DNA of 64,000 bases, taken from the NCBI GenBank assembly GCA_001724265.1, contig MEDY01000037.1:1-64000 (forward strand), read 5' to 3'. Numbering within the stretch: the stretch's first letter is position 1; each line of letters begins with the position of its first letter. Below the pieces are notes generated by a model. The model saw only the letters and a program-made list of their open reading frames with translations. It ran no database searches and was not told where the DNA came from. Source of the stretch: Rhizaria sp. SCN 62-66. Lineage: Eukaryota; Rhizaria, unplaced. Both the position numbers and the translations under genes were made by a program. Shown here one piece after another: positions 10,701 through 22,100 of this stretch.

Positions 10701-13700
10701 CAGTCTGCGCCAGGCGCGAGCGCAGCGCCGCAAAGGCGCGAGCCGAGTGGCCCGGCGCGTGCTGCGGCGCCCGCGAGCGCGCCGTGAGCTGCTGCAGGGA
10801 CTGGCGAGCCTCAAGCAGCGTGCTCAGCGGATAGCCCATGGCGGCACCGGAGAGCGGGATGGGCTCGGCTGACAGACGCTCGCCTAACGCAGACACAGCG
10901 GCCGCAGCCGAAAGCGCGGCGGGCGGCGACGTGTAGTCGCGGAGATCTTCGTACAATGACACCATGTCCACCGACAAAACGGACGCACTGCTCCACGCAC
11001 CCGCTAGCGGCAGCAGCAGTTCGCGCGCCCACGCGGAGCGATCCGCGTCGGGTGCCACTGCGCGCACTGGCGTCAACCTCAGCGGTGAGCGCGCCACACT
11101 GCATGGGTAGATAGAACTTGAGGGTGCCACCACCGTCTCCATCTTGCCACTTGCACCCGAACCTCCAGTAAGCGCAGAGAGCGGAAACATGGCGGGCTCA
11201 GTGATAGTCAGGTGCAGGCCAGTCAGGTCGGAGCGCAGTGCAGCGTCAAGCAGACACTCAGGACCGCCCAGGTTGCCGATGTCGGTCAACAACGCAAGCT
11301 GCGAGCGGATGGCGCGCCAAAAGTAGGGATGGAAGGACCCCGTAAGCTCGGCAGCCACGTGTGCGTCAGCCAAATCGTCGGCGACGGCACGCTCTGCGAG
11401 CCGCTTCAGCTGCAGCGTCTCGGACAAAGACACACACGCCTCCGCAGCTGCCGCCCGCGAACCAACAGTGGCAGGCGTACCTGGGGGCGCCAGAAGCCGC
11501 GCCACAGCAGCCGCACGCTCTACGACGCGCGATTGCTCCGCATGAAGCACCAAAAACGCCGTCAGTGCCACAGCATCGGCAAATGGCGACAATGATGCAT
11601 CACCTTCACTCTCATCAACATCGGCAGCGTCAGGTTGAGGGGACTCCACCAGCCCTGCGGCAAGTGCGTCAAGTCCACGCACGATGCGGACCGTCTCGCT
11701 ACCGACGGATGAAATCGCACCGAGTGAGGCGGCGCTGACGGCAGTGTTGCCGTCAACATCAGCGGCTGTAACATTGTCGTCTCCAGCCTCAGTAAGCGCA
11801 CGCAGGTCAAGCCCCAGTGCCGCTGCTGCGGCGTGCAGCCCGCTCACAGTCACCTTCCTGGCACGGGTGACGTTATCGTCGGGACGGGGCGGCAGACCAG
11901 CAAGCAGCGCAGGCGACACGGCAGCCTCGGCCGCAAAAGCGACTGAGTCTGGCACAGGGCGCGACGCACGACCTGAGGCAATCGCACACGAGATTGCACG
12001 GAGCCGCGCAAAGAGTGAGGTGCGCATATCATTCATAGCACCGTGCGACTCGGGGCACGCCCACTCACGCGTGGGTGCGACGGACGTAGCGGGGTCCACC
12101 AATGGGGTGAGTCGCTTCAGAAGCCACGATGATGTCTTACGCATGCCTGCGTCCTGGCGAGAAGGCGCAGCCACCCGCGGCGCAAAGTCGACGCTGTGCA
12201 GCGCGCGGCGGATCGACCGCAGCAGGTCCGCGGCCGCAGCAGCAGTGTCGACGCTCACACCAGGCACACACGAGTCACCGGCAGAGCTGGGGGCGTCGCC
12301 AGTGGTAGCCGAGCGGCGGCCCAGAACAAAGAGGTGGTGCAGCAGTACAGCGCTGAGTACGCCACCGGAGCCAGGCGTGGAGTTGGCGCCACCGCGGTTG
12401 ACACCGCCGCGACCCGCGCGCTCTTCGGCAGTGCGGATGGCGGCGGCAAGCCCGCTCTGGCGCGTCTGCCAGTCAGAGATGCTATCAACTGTACCCGCAC
12501 GTGTGAGCGGACGTCCTTGGATATCATCGAGCAGCACCACCACAGCGCGCTCGAGATCGAGTGCCAGTGCCGCAGCCACCGGGGCCGCCGCCGCGCCACC
12601 AGCCATCGACGGCAGAGTGCTGGGCAGCTCGCGGCGGCCATCCTGTGCGCTGCCCGAACTGGCCGTGACGGCTGACGACAGCGCAATGGTGAGCGCAGAG
12701 CGGCGGATAAGGCGCGCCAGGCGGTGCGTGCCCACAGATGAGGCGGCGTGTGCGGCAGCTGCAGCGTTGTCGTTGTTCGCGGAGCTGGTGGTCACGGCAT
12801 CGTCAGGAACGTCGTCGTCGCTGTTCTCGGCGACATCCTTGCTCTCCTCGTCTTGTCCCAGCCGGGCCGCACGTGCGGCCTTGGCGGCAGCGACTGTCGC
12901 CGCCGTGGGCGGCTGCGACTTGACGAGCGTGCCCAAACGCGCATCCCAGACGTACTTGCCTCCCTTGGCCGTGGTGAGCACGACAGTGCCAGTGGCGATG
13001 CACCAAGCGTCGCGCTCGGCCATCACAACGACGCTGTCATGCGTGCTCGAGTCGCCCAGGCGGCAGACAATGCAGCGCTTGAGCAGCGAGATGACGCGCA
13101 CGGAGTGGTCCGAGAGCGGCACGAAGATCAAGTCACCGGGCCCGAACGGGAACGCAGTGAAAACGGACGGGTATACCGGCGTCACGGTGCCGTACTGCTC
13201 GCCCGCGTGTCCGTTCTTGGATGCGGACACAATCATCGAGCTGGGCGGTGACACAAACGTGAAGGGCCGCAGCGGTGATGCCGCAGCCGCGCCCGCGTTT
13301 GCGGCAAGCCCGGCCACATCGCCACTGAGCCAGCCGCGGTAAGCATCCACCGCGATTGACGAGGGGCCAGTCGCGAGCGTCTCGTCAGCTGTACCAACAG
13401 CCGCGGCGGCCTTAGCGGCCTTAGACCCGTCCTTGCCTTCGTTCTGCAGCAACTTGGCGTGCTGCTCCAGCTCCGAAGGATAGTTGACGTTGACGGTGAC
13501 ACCGACACCAGTGCCCGCGCCGCGGTACGTCGCCCGGATCTCGCCCTGCACGAGCGACTCCAGACCGGGCGCGAGCGGCACCAGCGGCGTGACGCCCGCG
13601 GAGGCGTGCGCCATAGCGACCTCGGCGACCTGCTGGTGGTGCCACAGCAGCCCGCTGAGCAGCGCTTGCAGGTGCGGGTCGCGGCCCACGGGCCCGATCG

Positions 13701-14037
13701 AAGCCTGGATTTCCTCCGACAGCAGCGGCGACGGCCACAGCACGCCCGTCACCGACACCAAGCCTTGCACGTCGGGCGTCACGCGCGAGCGTGCGGCGCC
13801 CGCGGCCTTGATTGGCGGCGGAATGAAGGCGAGCACACTCACGTACGCGTTGCCCGTTGCGTGCGCCGCCGAGCCCACAGGATCACCCGGTGCGGGGCCG
13901 CTCATGCCGGCCGCCGCAACGTCGGCTGGCAGCGCCGAGGTCCCGTGCGCGGGGTACACCGACGACGACGCAGCTAGCTGCGCAGGACCAGTCACGGGCG
14001 GGTAGCCTTCGCGTGCAAGCACCGCCTCGGCGCCCAA

Positions 14038-14076
<39 letters not shown>

Positions 14077-17000
14077 CTGCTTCGCAAACGCCATCGCACC
14101 AGGCGTGGCGGTGCGGCGGTACGCCGCATTGACGCCGTAGACAACAAGAGAGCCGTCAGACCATAATGCAACAAGCGCGGGCACATTAGCAAACACGCTC
14201 TGCACAGCTGAAATCGGCAGCAGCTTCACCACGTGAGGCCGTTTCGGCGTCTGACGTAGCCGCGCGACGTGAGCCGCGCGGTCGCGCTCCTCAACGCGCT
14301 GCGACTCGCGGAGACGATGCAAGCTGCCGGGGGCCGCTGACTTGGGCGCGCTAGCTGCCCAGCGACCCTGCGCAGGCACACGAGCATTGGAAGGCTCCAT
14401 GCTATCGTCCTCAGAGAGGTCCGAGAGCGCGTCCTCAGAGGATGACGACGACCACTCATCCTCAGCGTAGCGCACGCGCGCACCGCGGAGAGCGAGGGAG
14501 TGCAGACGCTCACCCGTGGACTCGGAGGCGCCCTCAGCGACGGCGCCAGCGGCAAGCGCAAGGAAGCCCGTGAGCGCAGCCTCGCTGACGCCACCACGGC
14601 GGCGGCGGCGGATACCAGCAGTGCGCGCACGTGGCGGCACGGGCCCCGGCGCATACTGAGAGCCAGCGTGAAAGTACGGGTGCCAAAGCACAGCGGGTGC
14701 GGCGTTGATGGTGGCATCGTGAAACAGAATACGACCGGACTTGTAGGCGCGAACAATTGTCACGCTGCAGTGCGTCTGATCCGTCAGTGTCGCCGTAACC
14801 AGTGCCGGTTCTGCCATAAGGTATGATAGCGCAGGCACAGGCACGGGCGGCAGCGTCGCCAACTGCGGCGACGCCAGCAGCGCGGCGGCCATGGCGCCCG
14901 CTTCGTCTTCTGTCCCAGCACCGCCTCCACTCTGATCCGCGACAGCGTCGAGTGCGCGCACGGGTGACACGACGGTCCACGCAGGCGCAGGGTAGAGCGG
15001 CGGCGGCGCGCTGTCGGCCAAGAACCCGTCAGCCACTGCAGCCGACGCTGTGGGGTGCATCACGTACGACCACTGCACAAGCGCAATGTCGTCCGATGGC
15101 GTAGAGCGGCGGCGCAATGCAGCGCGACGGGATTCCTTGCTCTTGGCGTCGAGGAAAGCGCGGTAAACAAGTTTGATGTCCCAACATGCAACGGTACCAT
15201 CAGCGAAGCCGGCGGCGATGACGGCGCCACTGCGCTCGGGCGCATCAAGGTTGGTCTGCACGGCAACGGCTGCAAAGGACTCACCGCGCAACAGTGGCAA
15301 CGGCGCAGATGTAAGCGCAACAGCGTCGCGCAGGGCTACAGCCGTGTTCACAGACGCATGAGCGCCGGTGCCGGCTGTGGCGGCCGCAATCGAAGCGTGG
15401 GTGCGCGCATCCGTGTCGGCGTCAGTGTCGAGCGCAAGCCAGTTCCAGAGTTGCGGCGTGTGTGCTGCCAGCGCAGCCGTGATACCGTAACGCGAGGTTC
15501 CCGCGGGCGACAAACGTGAGCACCAGCGCAGAGACTCACTCAGCTCGCGACGCGCCACTGCAATCGTGCGCGCAGCGCGCGCGCGGGCACGGGCATTCGC
15601 AGACGTACGGCTACTCTCCACAGAGCTCTTGGAGGTCGCGGCGATCAATGCGGCGGCGCGAGCTTGCTGCTTGAGGCGCGACAAATCATGCTTTGCCTGG
15701 ATGAGCGCACGGAACGGCGAGACAGGACCAAGTCCCGCGGCAGCCAGCGCTGAAGCCTTCGCAGCCGACGCTGGGTTGGGCGAGAGTGTGAGCACACGGT
15801 GCAGCGTCAACAGCGCAGGCCGCGATGGCGCGGGCGCGCGCAGCTCAAAGACAACGGTACTACCAGTGGCGGCAGTGAGACACAGCAGCGGCAGACGCGC
15901 GAGCTCAACTGCAACGGCACAGCCACCTGCAGGCGCAAGAACAACACGCTCCGACAGATGCGGCAGGTGCGTTGCAACAGGGTTCGGGAGCAAGAAACCG
16001 CCAACCCAAGCACCGTTGTGTGTGACAAAGCGGCCCGGCCTGTTTGACGCGTCATCAAGCGCGATAAACCCCGGAGAGCCCGCCAGCGCACTCGGCAAGT
16101 CGTGCGCGCCATGCGCCAGCAGCACAGGCGCTTCGGCCGCAAGGCCCGGCGCCGCTCTACAGGGTTGCGCAAAAAGCGAGGCATGATGCGAGCTCACAAT
16201 GAGTGTGATGCTGCTCAACGTTGCCGCTGCCGCGGATGTCGACGCCGCGTTCGTGGGACCTGACATCAGCGGCATCACGGCTACGTGCACGGGTGTCGAC
16301 ACAGCGTAAGGAAGCTGTGCGGAGACAAAACGCGCAATCGCGGCTCCCGGCGCGGTCAGCGCCGAGACAGCCTGCGACGCGCCTGCGCGCGGCGACGTAA
16401 ACCAGCGCGGCGGGACCTGCGCCTCGGGCGAGCGCAGTGTGGGCCACAGCGCCGTCTGCGGGTCGTCGGCCGTGCCCACGTACGTCTCAGCCGGGAAGGG
16501 CACAAGCCGGGGGCCCGACGTGTCGGCGCCGTCGCGTCCGCCACCGCGCACGCCTTCGTGCGAGCGCGACTGGCGCGCGCGCGCCGCGCTGGTGGCGTCC
16601 GCGGACGGCGTGCGCACGGCCATGACGGCAAGGAAAGCGCGCGTCTGGCGCCGTGTGAAGCGCGCCGAGGTGGGCGTAACACCCACGATAACGTCGGGCA
16701 GCGAAGGCACAAGCGCTGCAGCGGGCACAGTGCGGATAAAGGGCGACGCAGCGTCGCGCGTGCTAAAGAGCAGCGACACAGGCGCGTGCGCGGGCGCAGA
16801 CAGCGGTAACACGGGCGCAGCAGCACCGTGCACACTGGCCGTGGCAGCGGTGGAGACGGCGGCGGCCACGTCATCGCGGTAGATCTCGCGCAACGCGTTG
16901 TCGCCGAAGGCGACGGCAATCTCGCGGTCAAGGTCCCACACAGCCACGGCGCCGGAGCGCAGCAAGACGTTGGCAAAGCGGTCGCGCGCGCGGCCGGCAC

Positions 17001-18546
17001 CACCGAGGGGCTGTGAGGTCAGCGAAGCGCCCGCGGCTACGGCAGCAGGCGCCGGCGCAAGCGCGACTGTGGCAACGGGCTCGGCGTGGCCCAGCACGGC
17101 GACGAGCGAGAGGTCGCGCGCGTTGACGAGGTACACGTCGCCCGACTCGCGGAACCAGAAGAGCGCAAGCGGACACGTGGGCTCGGGGTGCGTCCAAAGC
17201 AGCGAGCCCTCGCGTCCCTGCGCCACGGCAGCGGCGTCTGCGGGGACGGTCTCGGTGACCGTGGCCATGCCGTGCCGCAGCATCGCCACGGCCACGACGA
17301 CGCCCGCCGGCAGGTCCGGCGTCGCGGGTGCCAACATCGCGCCCGCCACGCCCACGCCCGAGCCCGCGCTGGAGCTATGGCCGGAGCTGCGTCCGCCGGC
17401 CGCGAGCTGCGACGCCAGCGTTGACGACGCGGAGACGGCGCCGCGGCCGGCGCCCGCCGAAGCTGAGGCCGCGGCTACGACCGAGGGCGCGACCGCAGCA
17501 GTGACCGAGACGGTGGCAGAGGGCGTGACGGCGGCCGCGACGTCCGCCTTGAAGACGCCCTCGGGCGCGCGCAGCGCAGTCACAACGTCACCGCTCGCAA
17601 GCGCGCTCCCCTGCGCGGACTGTGAGCTCACAGAGCTGGCGCTGGCGGAGGCTGCGGCGCTGGCGTTGGCGTCGGTGGCGAGCACGGCGGGCCGCGGGTC
17701 GAAGAAGCGCGGGTAGTACACTGCGGCGCCCGCGGGGTCGTGGTGCTTGAGCGCGGCAAAGACGGGCGCCGTGGCGTGCGCAGCCGAGCCCGTGGACGCG
17801 AGGCGCGAGACCCAGCCGTCGGCCGTGGCGCTGAGCAGGTACTCGCACAGCGGCGACGCGTAAGGCGCAGTTGTGTGTAGTGGCGGCAGCGACGGGCCCA
17901 TCGCCGCCAGAGGTGTCACCGGCACGCCAGAGCCGCCCACGGGCGTGGCCGCGGCAGCCGCACTGCGCGCACGGTTCACCGAGGCGGCCGCGGTCGCGGT
18001 GGCGCTGATGGCGGCGGCGTTTGCGTTGGCGAGGCGCTCGGTGGCGCCCAGCGCGGCGAGGTTGAGCGAGGGCGCGGACTCGTCCGTGGTGGAGACCGAC
18101 GTCGCCGTGAAGGCGCCCAACGACTCGACCGTCGTGTCCTTGACGCGCGCCAGCACGCGGATCGCGCCGCCAGCGTTGGTGTGGTGCAGCAGGTGCGGCG
18201 TGAGGCGTCCGCTGCGGCCCGCCGCCGCGCGCGACGGACACAGGCGCTTCACGCGCGTCACGGCCGTCGCGCCGGGCACCGGCGTTGCGACGTCGTCGCC
18301 ACCAGCCTTGCCGGCGGGGTCTGCGTTATCGCCGTCGTCGTCGGAACTGGAGAGATCGAGGACGCGCTCGAAGACGTTGGCTTTGTCGTGGTCAGCGTGC
18401 GCCTGCGGGTTGGTGTGCCAGGTGCAGACGTCGCTGTTAGAGCTCGCAGTCGCGAGGCCCGTGGACGTAAAGCAAATCGCCGACACGGCATGTGGGGGCG
18501 CGTGGTCCCACAAGACGAGCGGTAGTTGCAAGGAAGTCATCGACAT
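4765..18546 (-). CDS. WDR7: Giant WD40 protein, WDR7 / Rabconnectin-3-beta-like
   Basis: A single uninterrupted frame of 4,593 codons, ATG 18546 to TAA. The N-terminus (LQLPLVLWDHAPPHAVSAIC, then a WD unit with VCTWH) resembles the WDR7 start (L-P-I-V-L-W ... H-C-I-S). The C-terminus has the other WDR7 hallmark: RLAVGTFDDEGG, IVIYDLRTATTWASLTGHTG, VSAVSFSPLGETLVSYS and VKFWDLRSH, then a helical tail ending EIRREDGSVLTFGM. More WD-like units lie between (VWDLDREIAVAFGD, VACWDIK, KYVWDARLGTLV). WDR7 with DMXL proteins forms Rabconnectin-3, which promotes V-ATPase assembly on endomembranes. Human WDR7 is about 1,490 aa; the excess here is Ala/Ser/Thr/Val-rich inserts, acidic serine patches (about residues 68-80) and a polyglutamine tract. 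The upstream region is shared divergently with Dicer. The family call rests on the two ends and is moderately sure. Confidence 0.7.
14038..14079 (-). repeat. Polyglutamine-coding CAG/CAA tract
   Basis: Fourteen consecutive glutamine codons (residues 1490-1503 of the WDR7-like protein), a mixture of CAG and CAA on the minus strand. The interruption by CAA suggests a retained peptide tract rather than a recent pure triplet expansion. Confidence 0.95.
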
Positions 18547-19143
18547 GTTGCAAACGGGTCACAAGGAGCAGCGTCCGGACAGCGACAGATGACGTCGGCT
18601 CTTTCAGAGGGTATCGACTGTTAAGGAGGCTCTGGAAGGAAAAATCAAGGGTAATAGAGAGTGGTAAAGAGGTGCGTCATTTGTGCAACTACAGATCATA
18701 AATCAACCTGGTTTCTATCGTATAAAAGTGTATCTGTCCATGTCCGGATCATTAGATAGGACATGCTAAGCGAACGTCACTTGACCCTGAAGATCTTTGT
18801 GGATAACTCTGCATACAGAGGGAATTTCTCACTTTTCAGAGTTCTAATTGCAATGACAAATTGCCACATATAAATTTACCGCGGGAAAAATGTTTTAAGC
18901 GACATTGACGATTGAATGATTGAGAAACACTCAAAACAAATAAAATCAGCACACATGTTGCAACTGGTCTCGCAATTTTTTACGAACCGCACCAGTCCAG
19001 ACTCACATCAAACATCTTTTCTTGTGAGCTCATTATCTCTTTATTTTAATCGTCAAGTGGGACATATAATTGCTGAGCAGTACATTAACTTAACTGACTG
19101 TTGTATTTTTCACATTTGTTTATCTTCTGTAGGTCCGTCAGTC
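18547..19143. promoter_or_regulatory. Divergent promoter region, WDR7-like gene (-) and Dicer (+)
   Basis: 597 bases of AT-rich DNA between two start codons facing away from each other, so it must carry both promoters and 5' UTRs. A TATA-like TATAAAAG is at 18721-18728 on the plus strand, and TATAAAT at about 18869. Just before the Dicer ATG, TTTATCTTCTGTAG (ending about 19132) looks like an acceptor of a 5'-UTR intron, but no donor can be fixed. The in-frame upstream ATG at 18916 lies in this AT-rich DNA and is probably not used. Confidence 0.5.
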
Positions 19144-22100
19144 ATGAGTGACAGGCCCTTGTCGGGTGGGGAGCCCTCTGGATTCAGGGCGCTTCGCGAC
19201 CCGTCAACCAGACCCCCCTTGGACGATTCCAAGGACGCAAGGGGAGCCAACTCACTAGCACCTGCCGCTTTTGACGTTTTTTCTGGTGGCCACAGTGGCT
19301 CTTCTTTACGCCATGACCTGGACTCGGATGACGACGACTTCTTCCCCGGCGACGATGGTGGCGCGATGGCGGGCGTCGGCCCCCTGGACGAGGACGAGGA
19401 CTCTCCGGACCCGCGCACCGATGCGGGGCATGACTACAACGATTTAGACGAGCTCCCTACCACCGGGTTTGACCTCGGGCCGGATATGGCCAGCGCTGCG
19501 GCAGACGGCCGCGATCAAGACTCCGACGACAAGGATGCGACAGAGCACGCTGTGGAGGCCGAAGGGGAGACAGATGCGCAGGTCGGGAGCCCGGTGCAGA
19601 AGCTGCGGCGCTACCAGCTGGAGCTGTGCCGGCTGGCGATGATGCGCAACATTATCGTGTACCTGGAGACGGGCGAGGGCAAGACGCTGATCGCGATCCA
19701 CGTCATCAAGCGCGTCGTGTCGCAGCTGCGCCAGCGCCGCGCGCGCGTCGCCGAGCTCGAGGCTGCGCACGCCAGCGCCCTGCGCGTGCACACGCGCCGT
19801 ACGCGCGCGTGGTAGCAGGCGGGCAGCCCCGCGGGCTCGGCGCCCGGCGCGGCGCCCATGCTGCCGCGCGAGGCGGCGACGCACCGGCGCCAGTGGGTCT
19901 TCATGCTCGTGCCGCAGGTGGCGCTGTGCCGGCAGCAGGCGCGCTACGTGCACGCGCAGACGGACATCAAGACAGGCCGGCTGTTCGGCACCCTGTTTGC
20001 GCGCATGTCGCGCAAGGCCGACTTCGCGCAGATGATGGACGCCGTGGAGCTGGTCGTCCTCACAGGTGGCGTGATGAACAACCTCATTAAGTCAGGCTTC
20101 GTGGCCATGCCCGACATCGCGCTGCTCGTGCTCGACGAGGCGCATCAGGCGCGCGGCGACCACGACTACGTCAAGGTTATGCAGGCGTACCACAAGCACA
20201 AGCTGCTCCTGCGCTAGCGCCGCGACGCCGGCGACTGCACGCTGCCGCCGCCGCCTAAGGTGCTCGGGCTCACGGCGTCACCCGTGTCTGTGGACGTGGG
20301 CAAGCAGGCGCAGTGGGAGGTGCGCGTGGACCGGCAGTTGAGGGAGCTGCAGATCTTGCTCGACGCGCAGATTGCCACGATTGACCGCTCCGACGACTAC
20401 ACTGTCGACCCGCACGAGCTTGCGGCAGCCAACGCGAATGCCGATGTCGCTGCTGCAGCCGCTGCGGCTGTTGCGAGTGCGGACTCTGTGATCCGACACC
20501 GGTTCGACGAGGAGATGGTGACGTACGCGCCCGACGAGCCCACCGTCGCAAGGTTCCCCGAGAATGCGACGCTCTTCACCTTCCTTCTCACCGGTGCGGC
20601 TGCGCCCGGTGACGGCGTGGCTGCGGAGCCGGCTGGGCTTGCCGCTGCCGGGCCGGCCGAGGTGTCGGCGGAGCTGCGCGACGGCCAGGCGCTCACGTAC
20701 TTGTCTCGGCTGACGATGAGCGCGGTGCAGGCTACGCAGACGCCGGGGCGCGCGTCGTTTTACCTGTACTGGTCCGACATCGACCCGCTGATGCCGCTGC
20801 CCGCGCGCGCCGCCGTGCTTGCGTCTCACGCAACGCGCCTGCACGAGCTGCTCACCGCGCGCTACGCCGGCGCGCGCCGGCGCGCGCTCGCCGCGCTCGC
20901 AGCACAGTACCCCGCCGCTGAGACCGCTTTCACGTCGAAGGAGGCGCGGCGCTTCTTCTCGCCGGACCCCTTTCCGCATCTGCGCGACCTGCGCTGGAAG
21001 CCGCGGCCGCCGGTGCTGCAACCGCTAGTCCACTTCGTTCATCTCATCACTCCCCAGGCCGATCGCGCCTCGCTTGCGCTTGCGCGTTCCCCGCTACTCG
21101 TGGGCGGCGCCTCCGTAACACTCGCTGCCGCCCCCGCTGCCGCGTCCGCCGCTGCGCCTGCTGCGCTGTTTCCGGGCAGCGGCAAACGCGCGCAGCGCGC
21201 AGGCTTCCGTGTGGTGAGGATGACGCGTGGCTCGTCGGCGATGGCCGGCGCGGTGGCCATGGCTGGGCAGCGCAATGTGCAGGAAATGGCTGCGATGCAG
21301 CCGGTCTAGGATCAGACGTTGACGCAGTTGCAGAGCTTTGCGGGCGCCTCGCGTGGGCTGCGGAGTGATTTTGAGATTGATCAGTTGCACGCACGCTATG
21401 AACAGGGCGCTCTCACCTGGGCCGATCTTCCCCCTGCCGTGCTAGATGAGATATCATTCGCTAGCTTTCCACTCTCGGTCAAATCTTGGCAGTTTGCACT
21501 CACCCACCAAGACCGCGCTAGTGTTGCAACAGGCATCATTCCGAATGCGAGCGCGAGCGCGAGCGCGAGTGCCGACGCCGGCGCTGTTGAGGGCGCGCAG
21601 ATGCAGGCCCCGGCCGTGGACGCGCGGCTGGCGGTGTACTCGCAGCTGGTGGCGTCCGTGGACCCCACGCCGTGGGTTCACTCGCTGCGTGGGCCTGTGT
21701 CGCCCTTTTCGCACCGCATAATCCGCTTCTCCGAGACGCTCGACGCCATTGCAGAGCGCTATGTGCTCGCTCGCGAAGTCTTTGAGCGCGCGCGCGCCGC
21801 GCACGACGAATTCAACGCCGCTGTCACTCGCCGTGCCGCCGGGCTTGCCAGCACGGACCCCGATACGCGCGCCGCTGCAGCCTAGATTGCTCTCCAGCGG
21901 CCCGCGCCGCTGCCAGCGGAGCCCAAGAGGCCTCGCGGGCTTGTTTTTGTGACGACAAAGCGTGAATGCTTTGAGCTATTTTCGTTGCTGCGCGGCCACG
22001 GGATGTTTGACCGTGCGCGCATCGTGTTCCAGCCCGCGTACCTGTACGGTCACGAGGAGTTCCTCATCTCCGGCGGCGCGGGTGACGGCGACGGCGACGA

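Noticed and set aside
11684-13342. Long plus-strand frame (552 codons) and similar long frames at 38252-40006, 46543-47931, 56042-57556
   Set aside because: They are antisense or alternate-frame shadows of very GC-rich minus-strand genes; no domains, Arg/Ser/Ala/Pro-rich translations.
18916-19143. Upstream start of Dicer at 18916
   Set aside because: The extra 76 codons are AT-rich, hydrophobic/polar without domain character, and resemble spacer; gene-like composition starts at the ATG at 19144.
19797-21885. In-frame UAGs of Dicer lying inside tiny or ordinary introns
   Set aside because: One UAG could end a 17-nt GT...AG segment (from about 19799), but the other three have no matching donor that keeps the frame, composition does not drop as in the real introns of this window, and the frame is constant throughout.
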